In this document: piece by piece, positions 51,207 to 62,009 of the stretch
How the letters are laid out: each line of letters opens with the position of its first letter
Position numbering within the stretch: the stretch's first letter is position 1
Source of the DNA: Nitrospinae bacterium bin107
GTDB lineage: Bacteria > UBA8248
DNA: 64,000 nt
Direction: 5' to 3'
Assembly: GCA_002238965.1 (NCBI GenBank)
Contig: MPNJ01000003.1
Coordinates: 296,791-360,790 of the forward strand
Made by a program: the position numbers and the translations under genes
The notes under the pieces: model-generated
Told to the model about the DNA's origin: nothing
The model's database searches: none
The model's input: the letters and a program-made list of their open reading frames with translations, nothing else

Positions 51207-52487
51207 TTGGAACAAAGAAACCGTTTATTCTCACCCGGACAATGGATTTTCATCGTCTCCGCTTTCGTCCTCATGGGGCTCTTCTCGGGCCTTAATTTTC
51301 TATTCGGCGTATTCCTGAACCCCCTGGTAGACGAGTTCGCCTGGAACCGCTCGACGGCATCGGCGGCGTATTCCCTCAACATGTTCATGATAGCGTTCTG
51401 CTCGATGATTGCGGGCGGCTTCTCCGATAAATTCGGGACGAGACCCGTGCTGATCGTCGGGATTCTGATCGCAGGCGGTTCGCTGCTTCTCTCTTTCTTC
51501 ATCCAGAACCTGTGGCACTACTTCCTGTTCACCGGCGTGATGGCGGGCACGGGACGCGCGGCCATCGCAACGCCCGTGCAAGCCTTTATTCAGCGCAACC
51601 TGAACAGACACCGGGGGCTGGCCACCGGGCTGGCCGGCTCGGGCACGGGTCTCGGCATATTGATCCTGGCGCCCCTCACAGGCTTTTTCATCAGCAATCA
51701 CGGATGGAGACTCTCCTATCTGTACCTGGGCGTCATATTTTTCGTTTTCGCCGTTCCCGCGGCGCTGTCCCTGAAGCCACAAAGACAATCCATGACGGGC
51801 GGCGACGGCTCCAAGCAATCCCCGGCCAGACAGGAAGAACCCGACCCGATTCTCCCCGAAGCGTCCATGGGAATGCGGGAAATACTCAAGCGCAGGCCGT
51901 TCTGGATGATCATCTCGAGTCACGCCACCGACTGCATGTGCCACTCGGTTCTCATCGTTCACCTGGTGCCCATCGCGATTGAGGCGGGCATACCGCACCT
52001 GCAGGCGGCGGGACTCGTGGGCGTCATGGGTCTGGGGACGCTCATCGGGCGAATCAGCATGGGCGTGCTCTCGGACCGCATCGGCTCGAAATGGGCGTTG
52101 TTCACCACGCTCACGACGCAGACACTGGCTGTTCCCTTCTTGTTCTGGATTGATTCCACCTACGCGTTCTATGCCGTCGCCCTGGTGGTCGGGGTCGGCA
52201 TGGGAGGACACGGGACGATGTATCCCGTGGTCACGCGCGAATACTATGGGCCCAAGAAAATAGGCCTACTCTTCGGGGCCTTCATCACAGGCGCGAGTTC
52301 GGGAATGGCCACGGGCGGATTCATGGGCGGACTGCTCCACGATCTGAGCGGTAATTACACGCTCTCCATCCTGTTCAGCTTCCTGACCGGGTTCGCCTCG
52401 CTGTTCTTCGTGCTCTCCTACCCTTCCAGAGTAAAACCGAGCAGGAAAGAGGAGGTGGCGCACCCCGCCGCACAACCCGCGGGTTGA
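51207..52487 (+). CDS. MFS transporter
   Basis: 426 aa; TTG start after GGGAAAA. Twelve membrane helices in two halves with a central loop at ~195-225 (PARQEEPDPILPE). The loop 2-3 motif A region appears as GGFSDKFGTRPVLIVG (~72-87), and its second-half copy as GVLSDRIGSKWAL. The pattern FGVFLNPLVDEFAWNRSTAS resembles oxalate/formate and monocarboxylate carriers of the OFA/MCT type, so an organic-acid substrate is plausible. It stands alone. Confidence 0.92.
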   Translation: MEQRNRLFSPGQWIFIVSAFVLMGLFSGLNFLFGVFLNPLVDEFAWNRSTASAAYSLNMFMIAFCSMIAGGFSDKFGTRPVLIVGILIAGGSLLLSFFIQNLWHYFLFTGVMAGTGRAAIATPVQAFIQRNLNRHRGLATGLAGSGTGLGILILAPLTGFFISNHGWRLSYLYLGVIFFVFAVPAALSLKPQRQSMTGGDGSKQSPARQEEPDPILPEASMGMREILKRRPFWMIISSHATDCMCHSVLIVHLVPIAIEAGIPHLQAAGLVGVMGLGTLIGRISMGVLSDRIGSKWALFTTLTTQTLAVPFLFWIDSTYAFYAVALVVGVGMGGHGTMYPVVTREYYGPKKIGLLFGAFITGASSGMATGGFMGGLLHDLSGNYTLSILFSFLTGFASLFFVLSYPSRVKPSRKEEVAHPAAQPAG

Positions 52488-52915
52488 GGGGCGTTCGCGA
52501 ACCTTCCCAATAGCAGGCCCTTGTTCTTGATCCGGCGCATGCCGGATTGACGATCAGAAGCGCATTCACATCTTGTAGTGGGCCGTTGTTGTGAACGGCT
52601 CAAGGTCGCGACCCCGGACAGGCACAGGGGCCTGTCCCTACGCAAGACGCAATGGTTCCGTAGAGGCGGCCCCCCGTGGCCATCCATGCGATCAACGTGT
52701 TCCATCATTTCGCATTCGGGATGTATGTCAGACATATATGTCTGACATATTATGCGACCCGTTCTGGGCTGCGGAAGGGCCGGGCCGCATAATATGCGGC
52801 CCCTACACTCTCAAACGGCGCCGTCCGCTGGTGGATTCGGCGAGATACGACACCGAGCCGCGTCTGAGACGCGGCCCGGTGTTTCAGCCTGTTTTCCTCG
52901 TTTCCCGTTACCCGC
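52488..52915. repeat. Intergenic region with three dispersed palindromes
   Basis: 428 bases between convergent MFS and katG genes. 52614-52642: GGACAGG...CCTGTCC then CTAC. 52724-52749: a perfect 26-base palindrome with half-site TATGTCAGACATA. 52782-52807: GGGCCGCAT...ATGCGGCCC then CTAC. The last two are 32 bases apart, as in the pairs at 42694 and 47081. The hairpin at 52850-52882 is listed separately. No gene seen. Confidence 0.8.
52850..52882 (-). terminator. Long hairpin downstream of katG
   Basis: A 15-bp interrupted stem (ACACCG, mismatch, GCCGCGTCT with AGACGCGGC, mismatch, CGGTGT) about 35 bases after the katG stop. There is no clear T tract on the minus strand, so termination is likely but not certain. 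Confidence 0.5.
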
Positions 52916-55105
<2,190 letters not shown>

Positions 55106-55596
55106 ATTCCCTCCGGTCATATTATTTGGTATTCGCTGACGGAAAACTCCATTCCGGGACGGCTTTCACACCCGCTTCGCCCGGCGCTTCCCGGAGAACG
55201 GCGGGCGATTCTGAGTAGCAAAGGAGAGCCGCGTCGTCAATCCGCGCCCGGTGGTATTGCGGCGTTGTCGATGGGGCAGCCGAAGAAACGGGTTTCAGAG
55301 CCGGGCGGCGCCGTAGCGCCTCGTATTGCGCCTGTCGAGATGGCGGATGAACGGACTGCGTCCGCCCTCTCTTTGCCGCCTGCCACGGCGAAGAAGTATA
55401 CCCGAGGACGCATTCATGGGGGCCGAAAGATTTTTTTGACAATTCAGCCCTTCAAACCTATTTTTATTATATAGGCGTGAGTTCATCGCATCGAAGAACC
55501 ATGAGGTCAGACCCCCTTCCGGGGGAGAAAAAAGGAGCCAAAGCAACGATCGTCCCACCAAAATAGCAGCACGGACTGTTCGAGAGGAGATCACTC
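55106..55596. other. Divergent intergenic region between katG and the nap-like operon
   Basis: 491 bases. Open frames here (for example 55122-55442 on the minus strand) show no protein-like pattern. The katG promoter should lie near 55130-55200. A good promoter for the cytochrome/nap operon is at 55436-55464. A G/C-rich dyad CCCCCTTCCGGGGG follows in its leader around 55510. Confidence 0.6.
55436..55464 (+). promoter_or_regulatory. Sigma-70-like promoter of the cytochrome/nap operon
   Basis: A perfect -35 box TTGACA (55436-55441), a 17-base spacer and TATTTT (55459-55464), within an AT-rich patch that stands out locally. It would give a leader of about 125 bases before the cytochrome ATG at 55597. 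Confidence 0.55.
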
Positions 55597-56337
55597 ATGA
55601 AGAAGTGGCGCTCATTCCCGGTTCTCGTCGGTTTTCTCTTCTCTATCCTGCTTATCGCCACGTTCCTTAACCCCACCGGAACCGACGCCTTCGATCGGGA
55701 TTCCAAATGGGATACCGTCTATTCGAAGGGCAGCCGGCTCTACCTGACACACTGCGCGGCCTGCCACGGAAAGAACGGCAAAGGAGGCGTGGGTCTCCCC
55801 CTGAACCTGCAAAGTTTTCTGTCCGTCGCGCCCGAAGGGTACATCCGCCGCTCCATCTTCTACGGGCGCTTGCCGCGCCAGATGATCCCATACGGGACAT
55901 TCCTGAAAAAAGAAGACATCGAAGCCATCGCGACCTACGTGCGAAGCTGGCAGCTCCGCGATTACGCAGGGATCGATCAGAAACGGGTGGCGGGCTCCGT
56001 TTCCCGCGGAAAGCAATTCTTCGACGGGATGTGCTCCGGCTGCCACGGGCGGGACGGCCTCGGCGGCCCCCAGGTGGGTGGAGGGCACGTGACGAACGCC
56101 ATGGCGGGCTACGCCGGCCCCGCCCTGAACAACCAGGGTTTTCTCAAATCCGCCACCGACGGCTACATCAAGGCGACGATGATGCAGGGCCGGGTCGGTA
56201 CGCCGATGGGCGCCTACCTCAAGGGAAAGCAGGGGATGGTGGAGCTGACCGAGGAAGAGATTAACGACATCGTCGCCTATATCCGCACCTGGGAAAAACG
56301 CGATTCGGGACTCGTAGACCCCTGGAGGGACAAGTGA
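55597..56337 (+). CDS. Diheme c-type cytochrome, first gene of the nap-like operon
   Basis: 246 aa; GAGAGGAG-like site upstream. An N-terminal signal or anchor (FPVLVGFLFSILLIATFL) leads into two class I cytochrome c domains with heme motifs CAACH (~53-57) and CSGCH (~147-151). Axial Met candidates lie in PRQMIPYGTFL and GTPMGAYLKG. The domain ends (EDIEAIATYVRSWQ; EINDIVAYIRTWE) are duplicated. This layout differs from NapB. It probably exchanges electrons with NapA in the periplasm, in place of NapB. Its stop overlaps the napA start. Confidence 0.9.
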   Translation: MKKWRSFPVLVGFLFSILLIATFLNPTGTDAFDRDSKWDTVYSKGSRLYLTHCAACHGKNGKGGVGLPLNLQSFLSVAPEGYIRRSIFYGRLPRQMIPYGTFLKKEDIEAIATYVRSWQLRDYAGIDQKRVAGSVSRGKQFFDGMCSGCHGRDGLGGPQVGGGHVTNAMAGYAGPALNNQGFLKSATDGYIKATMMQGRVGTPMGAYLKGKQGMVELTEEEINDIVAYIRTWEKRDSGLVDPWRDK

Positions 56338-58973
56338 TGCCGAAATTCAATCGCCGTGCGTTTCTGAAGTCGTCCACCGCGCTGGCCACCGGACTCGCCA
56401 TGGGCGGGAGCCTGACCCGCGACAAGGAGTTGTTCCAGCTCGTCGGGGAGGCGGAGGGCGCCCAGGACACGCGGAAGCTGGTCCCCACGCAATGCCCCTA
56501 CTGCGGCGTTGGATGCCACACCTACTACGTCGTCGAGAACGAGAAGATCGTGGCGTGCATCCCGGACAAGGACTCTCCGGTCAACCTGGGTCTGCAGTGC
56601 ATCAAGGGCCTCACGGCCGCGGAGTCCCTCTACGTCGACCGGCTGGAGGAGGTCCTGATCCGCAAGGACATGTCCAACCCGCTGACCGGCCACGTCTCGA
56701 AGACGAAGGGGCGCTTCGATGACGATGTCTTCCGCGTCGCCACGTGGGAAGAAGGCATGGAGATCGTCTCCAACATGGTCGCCGGGGTCGTGAAGAAGTA
56801 TGGGGGAAACTCCGTCGGAGTCTACCAGTCCGGCCAGTTGACCATGGAGGAGCAATGGCTGGACAACATCTTCTACAAGGGCGTCCTCCAGTCGAACAGC
56901 ATCGAGGCCAACGCCCGGATGTGCATGACCTCGGCCGTAACGGGCTACATCCACAGCCTCGGGAGCGACCATCCGCCGGGGAACTATTCCGATATCGAGG
57001 ATGCCGACTTCATCAACCACTGGGGCCATAACGCGCGTGGGTCGCACCCCGTCCTGTTCTGGCGCGTGGCGGCCACCAAGGAGAAGCGCAACATCCCGAC
57101 CATGGTGGTCGACCCGCGCTATACCGGGACCATGGACGGCTACGCCCAGATCAACCCCAACAACAGCCTCTCGATCACCCTCCGCCCCAACGGCGACCTC
57201 TCACTTCAGAACGCCATCGCCCACGTCCTGATGAAGGAGTTCCCCCAGGCCGTGGACGAGGCCTTCATCCGGCAGCACACGGACGGGTTCGACGATTACC
57301 GGGCGGGCATCATGGCCCGCTACAGCCCGGAGCAGGTCATCGATCGGACCGGGATCGCCCCCTCCGTGGTCAGGCGCATCGCCTCGATCTGGGCGGACGC
57401 CAGCCTGAAGGGGAAGCGGCGCAAGAAAGGCGGCGTCCTCTCCTTCTGGGGGATCGGGTACAACCAGTCGCTCCACGGGCAGCACCGCAACATCAACATC
57501 ATCAACCTCCACCTGCTGACCGGGAACATCGGCCGGCCGGGCGCCGGCCCGTTCTCCATGACGGGGCAGCCCAACGCCATGAGCGAGCGCCTCATGGGCG
57601 GCCTGACCGGACGGCTCCCGTTCAACGAGGGCATCAAGAACGCGGCGCACCGCCGGAAGATAAACGAGGCATGGGGCCTGCCTCCGGGACGGCTCGACGT
57701 CACCGCCGAAGCCCCGAACAAGGGCATGACCATCGGCATGTTCGAGCGCGCCCTGAAGGGAGACATCAAGATAATGCAGTTCGCCTACGCCACCCACGTG
57801 GACCTGCCGGAGGTGGAGACCCTCATCCGGCCCGCCATCACCAAGACGTTCACCTACATGGTGGAGGCCTACCGGCACGCCCCGAACCTGCTCTACGGCG
57901 ACGTCATCTTCCCCGCCGCCACCCACGGCGAGAAATGGGGGGTGTACCAGAACAGCGAGCGAAAGATGTACGTCACGGACAAGGCCATGGAGCCGCCCAA
58001 TAACTGCAGACCCGACCTGGACGTCATCATTGACGAGGGCAAGTCCATCGCCACGAAGCTCGGCCTGGATGCGGAGAAGATATTCCCCTACAAGCGGAAG
58101 GCGGACGGTTACTATGACCCCGAAGAGGTCTATCGGGACATCTGCCGGGCCAGCAAGGGATCGGATGCGGATTTGACGGGCATCCTGGAGGTGGAAAAGC
58201 GGGACAAGCTCTCTCCCTACGATCAGCTCCGCAAGCGCAAGGGAATCTTCTATCCCGCCCCCACGTATGAGATAGCCAGAGAGGGAGGGGTCGCGCGCAA
58301 GTACATGGCGCAGGAGAAGGGCTGGAAGGACAAGCCCTACAGCGCGTTCCGGCGCAAGGACGGCAAGGCGAAGTTCAAGCTCACCGAGCAGGACTATTCG
58401 CGCGCCAAGGAGCTGACGGACATCTTCGCGAAAGCGGGCAAAGACCCGGATTTCTTCGCCATGGACCATTACGACGTGCTGGTCGAGATGCGCGACAACG
58501 GGCTGACGCCGGAGTTGCCTGATTTCGACTACTACGGAAAATCGATGGCGGAGATCAAGCAGGCCGACAAGTACCCCTTCTGGCTGAACCTGGGCGTCGT
58601 CTTCGAGCACTTCCACACTACCAAGACGATACGGGCGGCCACCACACGGCGTCTGGTGCCGGAGCAGTACCTCGAAATGAATCCCCGCGACGCGCGCCGA
58701 CTGGGGATCGATGACGGGGAATGGGTCCGGGTCGTGACGCCTCGGGGCAGCTACGAGGCGCGGGCCAGCATCGGCACGAAGAGCAAGGTCAAGCCCGCGC
58801 GCAACAAGGTCATGCCGGGGCAGGTGTTCTCCCCGTGGAACCTTTCCGTCGCGGACAGCGCCGACCCGAAGAAGAACCGGTGGCTCGTCAACGCGGTCAC
58901 GCACCGGGCTTTCGATCCGGTATCCGGCCAGGCGGACTTCAAGCACGTAAAGGCGAGGATCGAGAAGATCTAG
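56337..58973 (+). CDS. napA: Periplasmic nitrate reductase-like molybdopterin oxidoreductase (NapA family)
   Basis: 878 aa; ATG overlaps the cytochrome stop (TGATG), with GGAGG upstream. Twin-arginine signal NRRAFLKSSTALATGLAMGG. The [4Fe-4S] ligands are in CPYCGVGC (~53-60) and LQCIKG (88). The Mo ligand is Cys186 in NARMCMTSAV, where E. coli NapA has a His before the Cys. GPFSMTGQPNAMSER, HRRKINEAWGLPPG, VVFEHFHTTKTIRAATTRR and SPWNLSVADSADP follow NapA order. Nitrate is the expected substrate, but some residues differ, so another oxyanion cannot be excluded. A napD chaperone gene is not seen. Confidence 0.88.
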   Translation: MPKFNRRAFLKSSTALATGLAMGGSLTRDKELFQLVGEAEGAQDTRKLVPTQCPYCGVGCHTYYVVENEKIVACIPDKDSPVNLGLQCIKGLTAAESLYVDRLEEVLIRKDMSNPLTGHVSKTKGRFDDDVFRVATWEEGMEIVSNMVAGVVKKYGGNSVGVYQSGQLTMEEQWLDNIFYKGVLQSNSIEANARMCMTSAVTGYIHSLGSDHPPGNYSDIEDADFINHWGHNARGSHPVLFWRVAATKEKRNIPTMVVDPRYTGTMDGYAQINPNNSLSITLRPNGDLSLQNAIAHVLMKEFPQAVDEAFIRQHTDGFDDYRAGIMARYSPEQVIDRTGIAPSVVRRIASIWADASLKGKRRKKGGVLSFWGIGYNQSLHGQHRNINIINLHLLTGNIGRPGAGPFSMTGQPNAMSERLMGGLTGRLPFNEGIKNAAHRRKINEAWGLPPGRLDVTAEAPNKGMTIGMFERALKGDIKIMQFAYATHVDLPEVETLIRPAITKTFTYMVEAYRHAPNLLYGDVIFPAATHGEKWGVYQNSERKMYVTDKAMEPPNNCRPDLDVIIDEGKSIATKLGLDAEKIFPYKRKADGYYDPEEVYRDICRASKGSDADLTGILEVEKRDKLSPYDQLRKRKGIFYPAPTYEIAREGGVARKYMAQEKGWKDKPYSAFRRKDGKAKFKLTEQDYSRAKELTDIFAKAGKDPDFFAMDHYDVLVEMRDNGLTPELPDFDYYGKSMAEIKQADKYPFWLNLGVVFEHFHTTKTIRAATTRRLVPEQYLEMNPRDARRLGIDDGEWVRVVTPRGSYEARASIGTKSKVKPARNKVMPGQVFSPWNLSVADSADPKKNRWLVNAVTHRAFDPVSGQADFKHVKARIEKI

Positions 58974-59057
58974 ATCCCCGGTGAACCGAGAGGGACGGGC
59001 AGGGAGTTCTCCCCTTCCCCGTCTCGCAGGACCAGGAGGTTTTGGGGAGGCGGGAGA

Positions 59058-59648
59058 ATGGGCCTGAACAGACGGAGGTTCCTGCTCGCGGGGGCGGCGG
59101 CGCTCACCGGCGTCGCTTCCCTGCTCGCGGCCGGACGGAGGAGCTTCGCGAGTGCCGGGGCGCGTTTTCGGCGCCTCCTCCGGCCGCCCGGCGCGCTGAG
59201 CGAGCAGGATTTCCTCGATCGGTGCATCCGCTGCGCGAGGTGCGCCGCCGTCTGCCCGAACACCGCCATTCAGATGACCGGGTTCGGGCAGGGGCTTCGG
59301 AACCTCAACACCCCCTACATCGTCCCCCGCGAACAGGCCTGCATGCTCTGCATGAAGTGCACCGAAGTCTGCCCGACGGGGGCCTTGACCCGAATCGCCG
59401 CAGACGACGACGCCGTCCTCACGCAGGTCAAGATGGGACGCGCGGTGGTGGATCGCTCCATGTGCTTCTCCTACCAGGGGCGCACCTGCGGGGTGTGCAT
59501 TCGCGCATGCCCCTTTCCCGGGGTGGCCATGAAGACCGGAATGTACGAGCAGCCCATCGTGACGGACGCCTGCGTGGGCTGCGGGCTCTGCGAGCGCGCC
59601 TGCATCCACGTCCCCCAGGCGATCCGCATCGTCCCGGTGGAGTCCTGA
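59058..59648 (+). CDS. napG: Ferredoxin-type protein NapG (MauM/NapG family)
   Basis: 196 aa; GGAGG seven bases upstream. Tat signal NRRRFLLAGAAALTG. Four [4Fe-4S] binding groups: CIRCARCAAVCP, CMLCMKCTEVCP, a third with CFSYQGRTCGVCIRACP and CVGCGLCERAC. NapG accepts electrons from NapH on the periplasmic face and passes them toward the catalytic subunit. It follows napA by 84 bases and precedes napH by four, in the order G-H known from quinol-oxidising nap systems. Confidence 0.92.
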   Translation: MGLNRRRFLLAGAAALTGVASLLAAGRRSFASAGARFRRLLRPPGALSEQDFLDRCIRCARCAAVCPNTAIQMTGFGQGLRNLNTPYIVPREQACMLCMKCTEVCPTGALTRIAADDDAVLTQVKMGRAVVDRSMCFSYQGRTCGVCIRACPFPGVAMKTGMYEQPIVTDACVGCGLCERACIHVPQAIRIVPVES

Positions 59649-59652
59649 TACC

Positions 59653-61176
59653 GTGGTCGCCTGGCTCAGAAGAGCGATCCAGCTGGGGGCGCTCGGCCTG
59701 CTCCTGGCCGTGCCCGCCCTCAATTACGGGGGGATCCTCTACCAGCAGTACGGCAAGAACGGCTACCACAAGATATCCCTGACAGGGACCGTTTTCGAGC
59801 AATGGCTCTACCACCTGTTTTCTGTCACGGTCGGGCGCCTGGCGGACCCCGCCGTCCGCTCGATGGACTGGGTGGGGAATTTCGGGTCGTTCTCCGTGTT
59901 CGGGTTCCCGATTCTCGATCCGGTCGTCGCGGCGGAGACCGTGCTGCGGACCCCGGTCGCCTGGCCGGCTCTCCTGGCGGGGGCCGCGCTGCCGTTTGTC
60001 GTGGCCGTCGTCCTCGGGCGGGTCTTCTGCGGGTGGGTCTGCCCGGTCAACACTCTTCTCGAGGGATTCGACCTCCTGAGACGGCGCGCGCTGCCGAAGA
60101 TCGGGGTCCGTTCGCCGGACCTCAAAGTCCCCCGGTGGGCCAAGTGGACCCTGCTCTTCGCCGGGCTGGGCGCGGCGGTCGCCTTCGACATCGCCCTGTG
60201 GGCGAACCTCCTCCCCCACGTTCAGATCGGGCGGGACGTGTTCTCTCTGATGGTGTTCGGCGTCACGAACGGCGGCGTCCTGATCTTCTCAGGCGTCATC
60301 CTGGCGGAACTGCTCCTCTCCCGCCGGGCCTGGTGCCGCTCCCTCTGCCCGACCGGCGCGCTGCTGGGATTCTTCGGCTCGCTGGCGCCCTTCCGGGTGC
60401 GCAAGGCCGAGCGCGCCTGCATCGACGGCTGCACGGCCTGTGCGCGAGCCTGCCCGATGGGGGTCAACCCGGCGGAGCCGTTCTCCCTGGCCGAATGCTA
60501 CAACTGCGGGGTCTGTACGACCGCGTGCCCCGCAGACCTCCTGACCCTGGGAATCCCCCCTTCCCCGAGACGCTTCCCGGCTGCCCTGCTCTCGCGCCTG
60601 AGAAAAGGCGTCTCCCTGGGGTTGGGGCTGGCGCTGCTCCTGGTTCCGCTCGCCGCTTCGGCCCACCACATGCGGGGAAAGCCCCATTACGGCTATGCCG
60701 AAAACTACCCCCAGATTCCCACACGCGAGACACGCGTCCGGGTCGGCCGCTACGACATCACCGTGGTGAGCTATTTTTTCGAGGGGCTGCGCCGACAGAC
60801 ATCGGACACGCCGGACGACGTGCAGTTCTACGTCAGCCTCACGGACGCCAAGACCGGACAAAGCTACACCGGTCCCCTGACCATCGAGGTGCGCCGGGGG
60901 AAGACGCGGCTCGCGGTCTTCCAGCACGACCGGCCTTTCGAGGAAGCCGTGTACCGGGTCCGCCAGTCGGTGCCGGGAACGGGGCTTTACGACTTGCGGC
61001 TCATCGCCGAGGGGTTTCAGGGGTCCGTCCCGGTCGACGTCCGGGGCGACAGCGTCTCCTGGATGCCGTACGCGGCGTCGGGCGGGGTCGTACTGTTCGT
61101 CCTGCTCCTCTTTATCCACCGCAGGCGCGCCCGCGCGTCCCGCCGGAGGAAGACCCATGCGGCATCCGGCGCGTAA
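59653..61176 (+). CDS. napH: NapH-type quinol dehydrogenase with an extra C-terminal domain
   Basis: 507 aa, GTG start; E. coli NapH is about 287. Residues 1-~310 are NapH: four to five membrane helices, the Cys motifs FCGWVCPVNTL and CRSLCPTGALLG, and two [4Fe-4S] sets CIDGCTACARACP and CYNCGVCTTACP. Residues ~320-460 form an added exported domain (after LGLALLLVPLAASAHH), with strands YDITVVSYFFEGL and VQFYVSLTDAKTGQSY that resemble FixH/YtkA-like folds. A final membrane helix (GGVVLFVLLLFIHRRR) follows. It is thought to oxidise menaquinol. The extension is not part of standard NapH. Confidence 0.88.
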   Translation: MVAWLRRAIQLGALGLLLAVPALNYGGILYQQYGKNGYHKISLTGTVFEQWLYHLFSVTVGRLADPAVRSMDWVGNFGSFSVFGFPILDPVVAAETVLRTPVAWPALLAGAALPFVVAVVLGRVFCGWVCPVNTLLEGFDLLRRRALPKIGVRSPDLKVPRWAKWTLLFAGLGAAVAFDIALWANLLPHVQIGRDVFSLMVFGVTNGGVLIFSGVILAELLLSRRAWCRSLCPTGALLGFFGSLAPFRVRKAERACIDGCTACARACPMGVNPAEPFSLAECYNCGVCTTACPADLLTLGIPPSPRRFPAALLSRLRKGVSLGLGLALLLVPLAASAHHMRGKPHYGYAENYPQIPTRETRVRVGRYDITVVSYFFEGLRRQTSDTPDDVQFYVSLTDAKTGQSYTGPLTIEVRRGKTRLAVFQHDRPFEEAVYRVRQSVPGTGLYDLRLIAEGFQGSVPVDVRGDSVSWMPYAASGGVVLFVLLLFIHRRRARASRRRKTHAASGA

Positions 61177-61246
61177 GACAACCCGAACCCTCGTCTTTCT
61201 CCCGGCGCCGGCGACGCCTGCCCGGCGGCCGGTCTGAGGCTGCGCG

Positions 61247-61825
61247 ATGGAGCCGATAGAATTCGACCGGCGGGCTTTCCTGCAAAGGGGGCCTTTCGCA
61301 TTTATCCAGGCGGTTCTCTCCGAATCTTCCGCCGGTAACGCCGATACGACCCGCCCCCCGCTCCGCCCGCCGGGCGCAGCGCCGGAGGAGGAATTCCTGG
61401 AGCTTTGCTGCGGCGTCGGCGCGTGCGCGGAGGTCTGCCCGGCCGACGCCATCCGGCTGGTCCCCGGGGAGGGCGATTCGGGAACCCGCCACCCGGTCAT
61501 CGTCCCCCAGGAGGCCGCCTGCATCGTCTGTGAGGACCTCGCCTGCATGAAGGCCTGCCCGAGCGGCGCCCTCTCCCTGGTGTCAGTTGAGGAGATCCGT
61601 ATCGGGCGCGCGCAGGTGAGCCCCGACCGCTGCCTCGCGTGGAGCGGGACGGACCCGGGGTGTGATTACTGTGTGGACCGGTGCCCCCTCGGGTCAGAAG
61701 CCATCCGCCTCGAGCGCGCAGGAGGAGTGCGCGGCCCCGTGGTCGAGATAGGGTGCGTCGGGTGCGGCGTATGCGAGTATTTCTGCCCGACGCAGCCCTC
61801 CGCCATCCGGGTGTATCCCTGCTGA
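61247..61825 (+). CDS. napF: Ferredoxin-type protein NapF
   Basis: 192 aa; ATG 70 bases after napH. An Arg-containing N-terminus (FDRRAFLQRGPFAFIQ) resembles the RR motif of NapF. Four cysteine groups follow: CCGVGACAEVCP (first group altered), CIVCEDLACMKACP, CLAWSGTDPGCDYCVDRCP and CVGCGVCEYFCP. NapF is a cytoplasmic iron-sulfur protein that helps mature NapA. Last gene of the operon; no terminator is evident in 61826-62009. Confidence 0.85.
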   Translation: MEPIEFDRRAFLQRGPFAFIQAVLSESSAGNADTTRPPLRPPGAAPEEEFLELCCGVGACAEVCPADAIRLVPGEGDSGTRHPVIVPQEAACIVCEDLACMKACPSGALSLVSVEEIRIGRAQVSPDRCLAWSGTDPGCDYCVDRCPLGSEAIRLERAGGVRGPVVEIGCVGCGVCEYFCPTQPSAIRVYPC

Positions 61826-62009
61826 TCCCCGCCGGAAAAGCTGCAAACACTCGCTCTTCGCTCGCGTCAAACGCTCACTAATCAATCGCGTTTTACCTTC
61901 GGCGGCTACTCAGGGTGAGGGCGATACGGCAGCGAGGCGGGGCGAGAGGAACGCGCCCGCCCGACCTGTCCGCCGCAAACGGCGGCTTCGAAAGGTCACG
62001 TCAGGCCGC

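Noticed and set aside
8041..52807. CRISPR array
   Set aside because: The repeats are dispersed singly or in pairs with different arms, not regularly spaced around unique spacers, and no cas gene is present.
55122..55442. 106-codon minus-strand frame upstream of katG
   Set aside because: No ribosome site or protein-like pattern; lies across the expected katG promoter.
56337..58973. Molybdoenzyme as a selenocysteine formate dehydrogenase
   Set aside because: The Mo ligand position is a Cys codon and the surrounding motifs and partner genes are of the NapA type.
57201..59723. 840-codon open frame on the minus strand
   Set aside because: Antisense to napA and napG; no domain pattern, composition driven by third-position GC.
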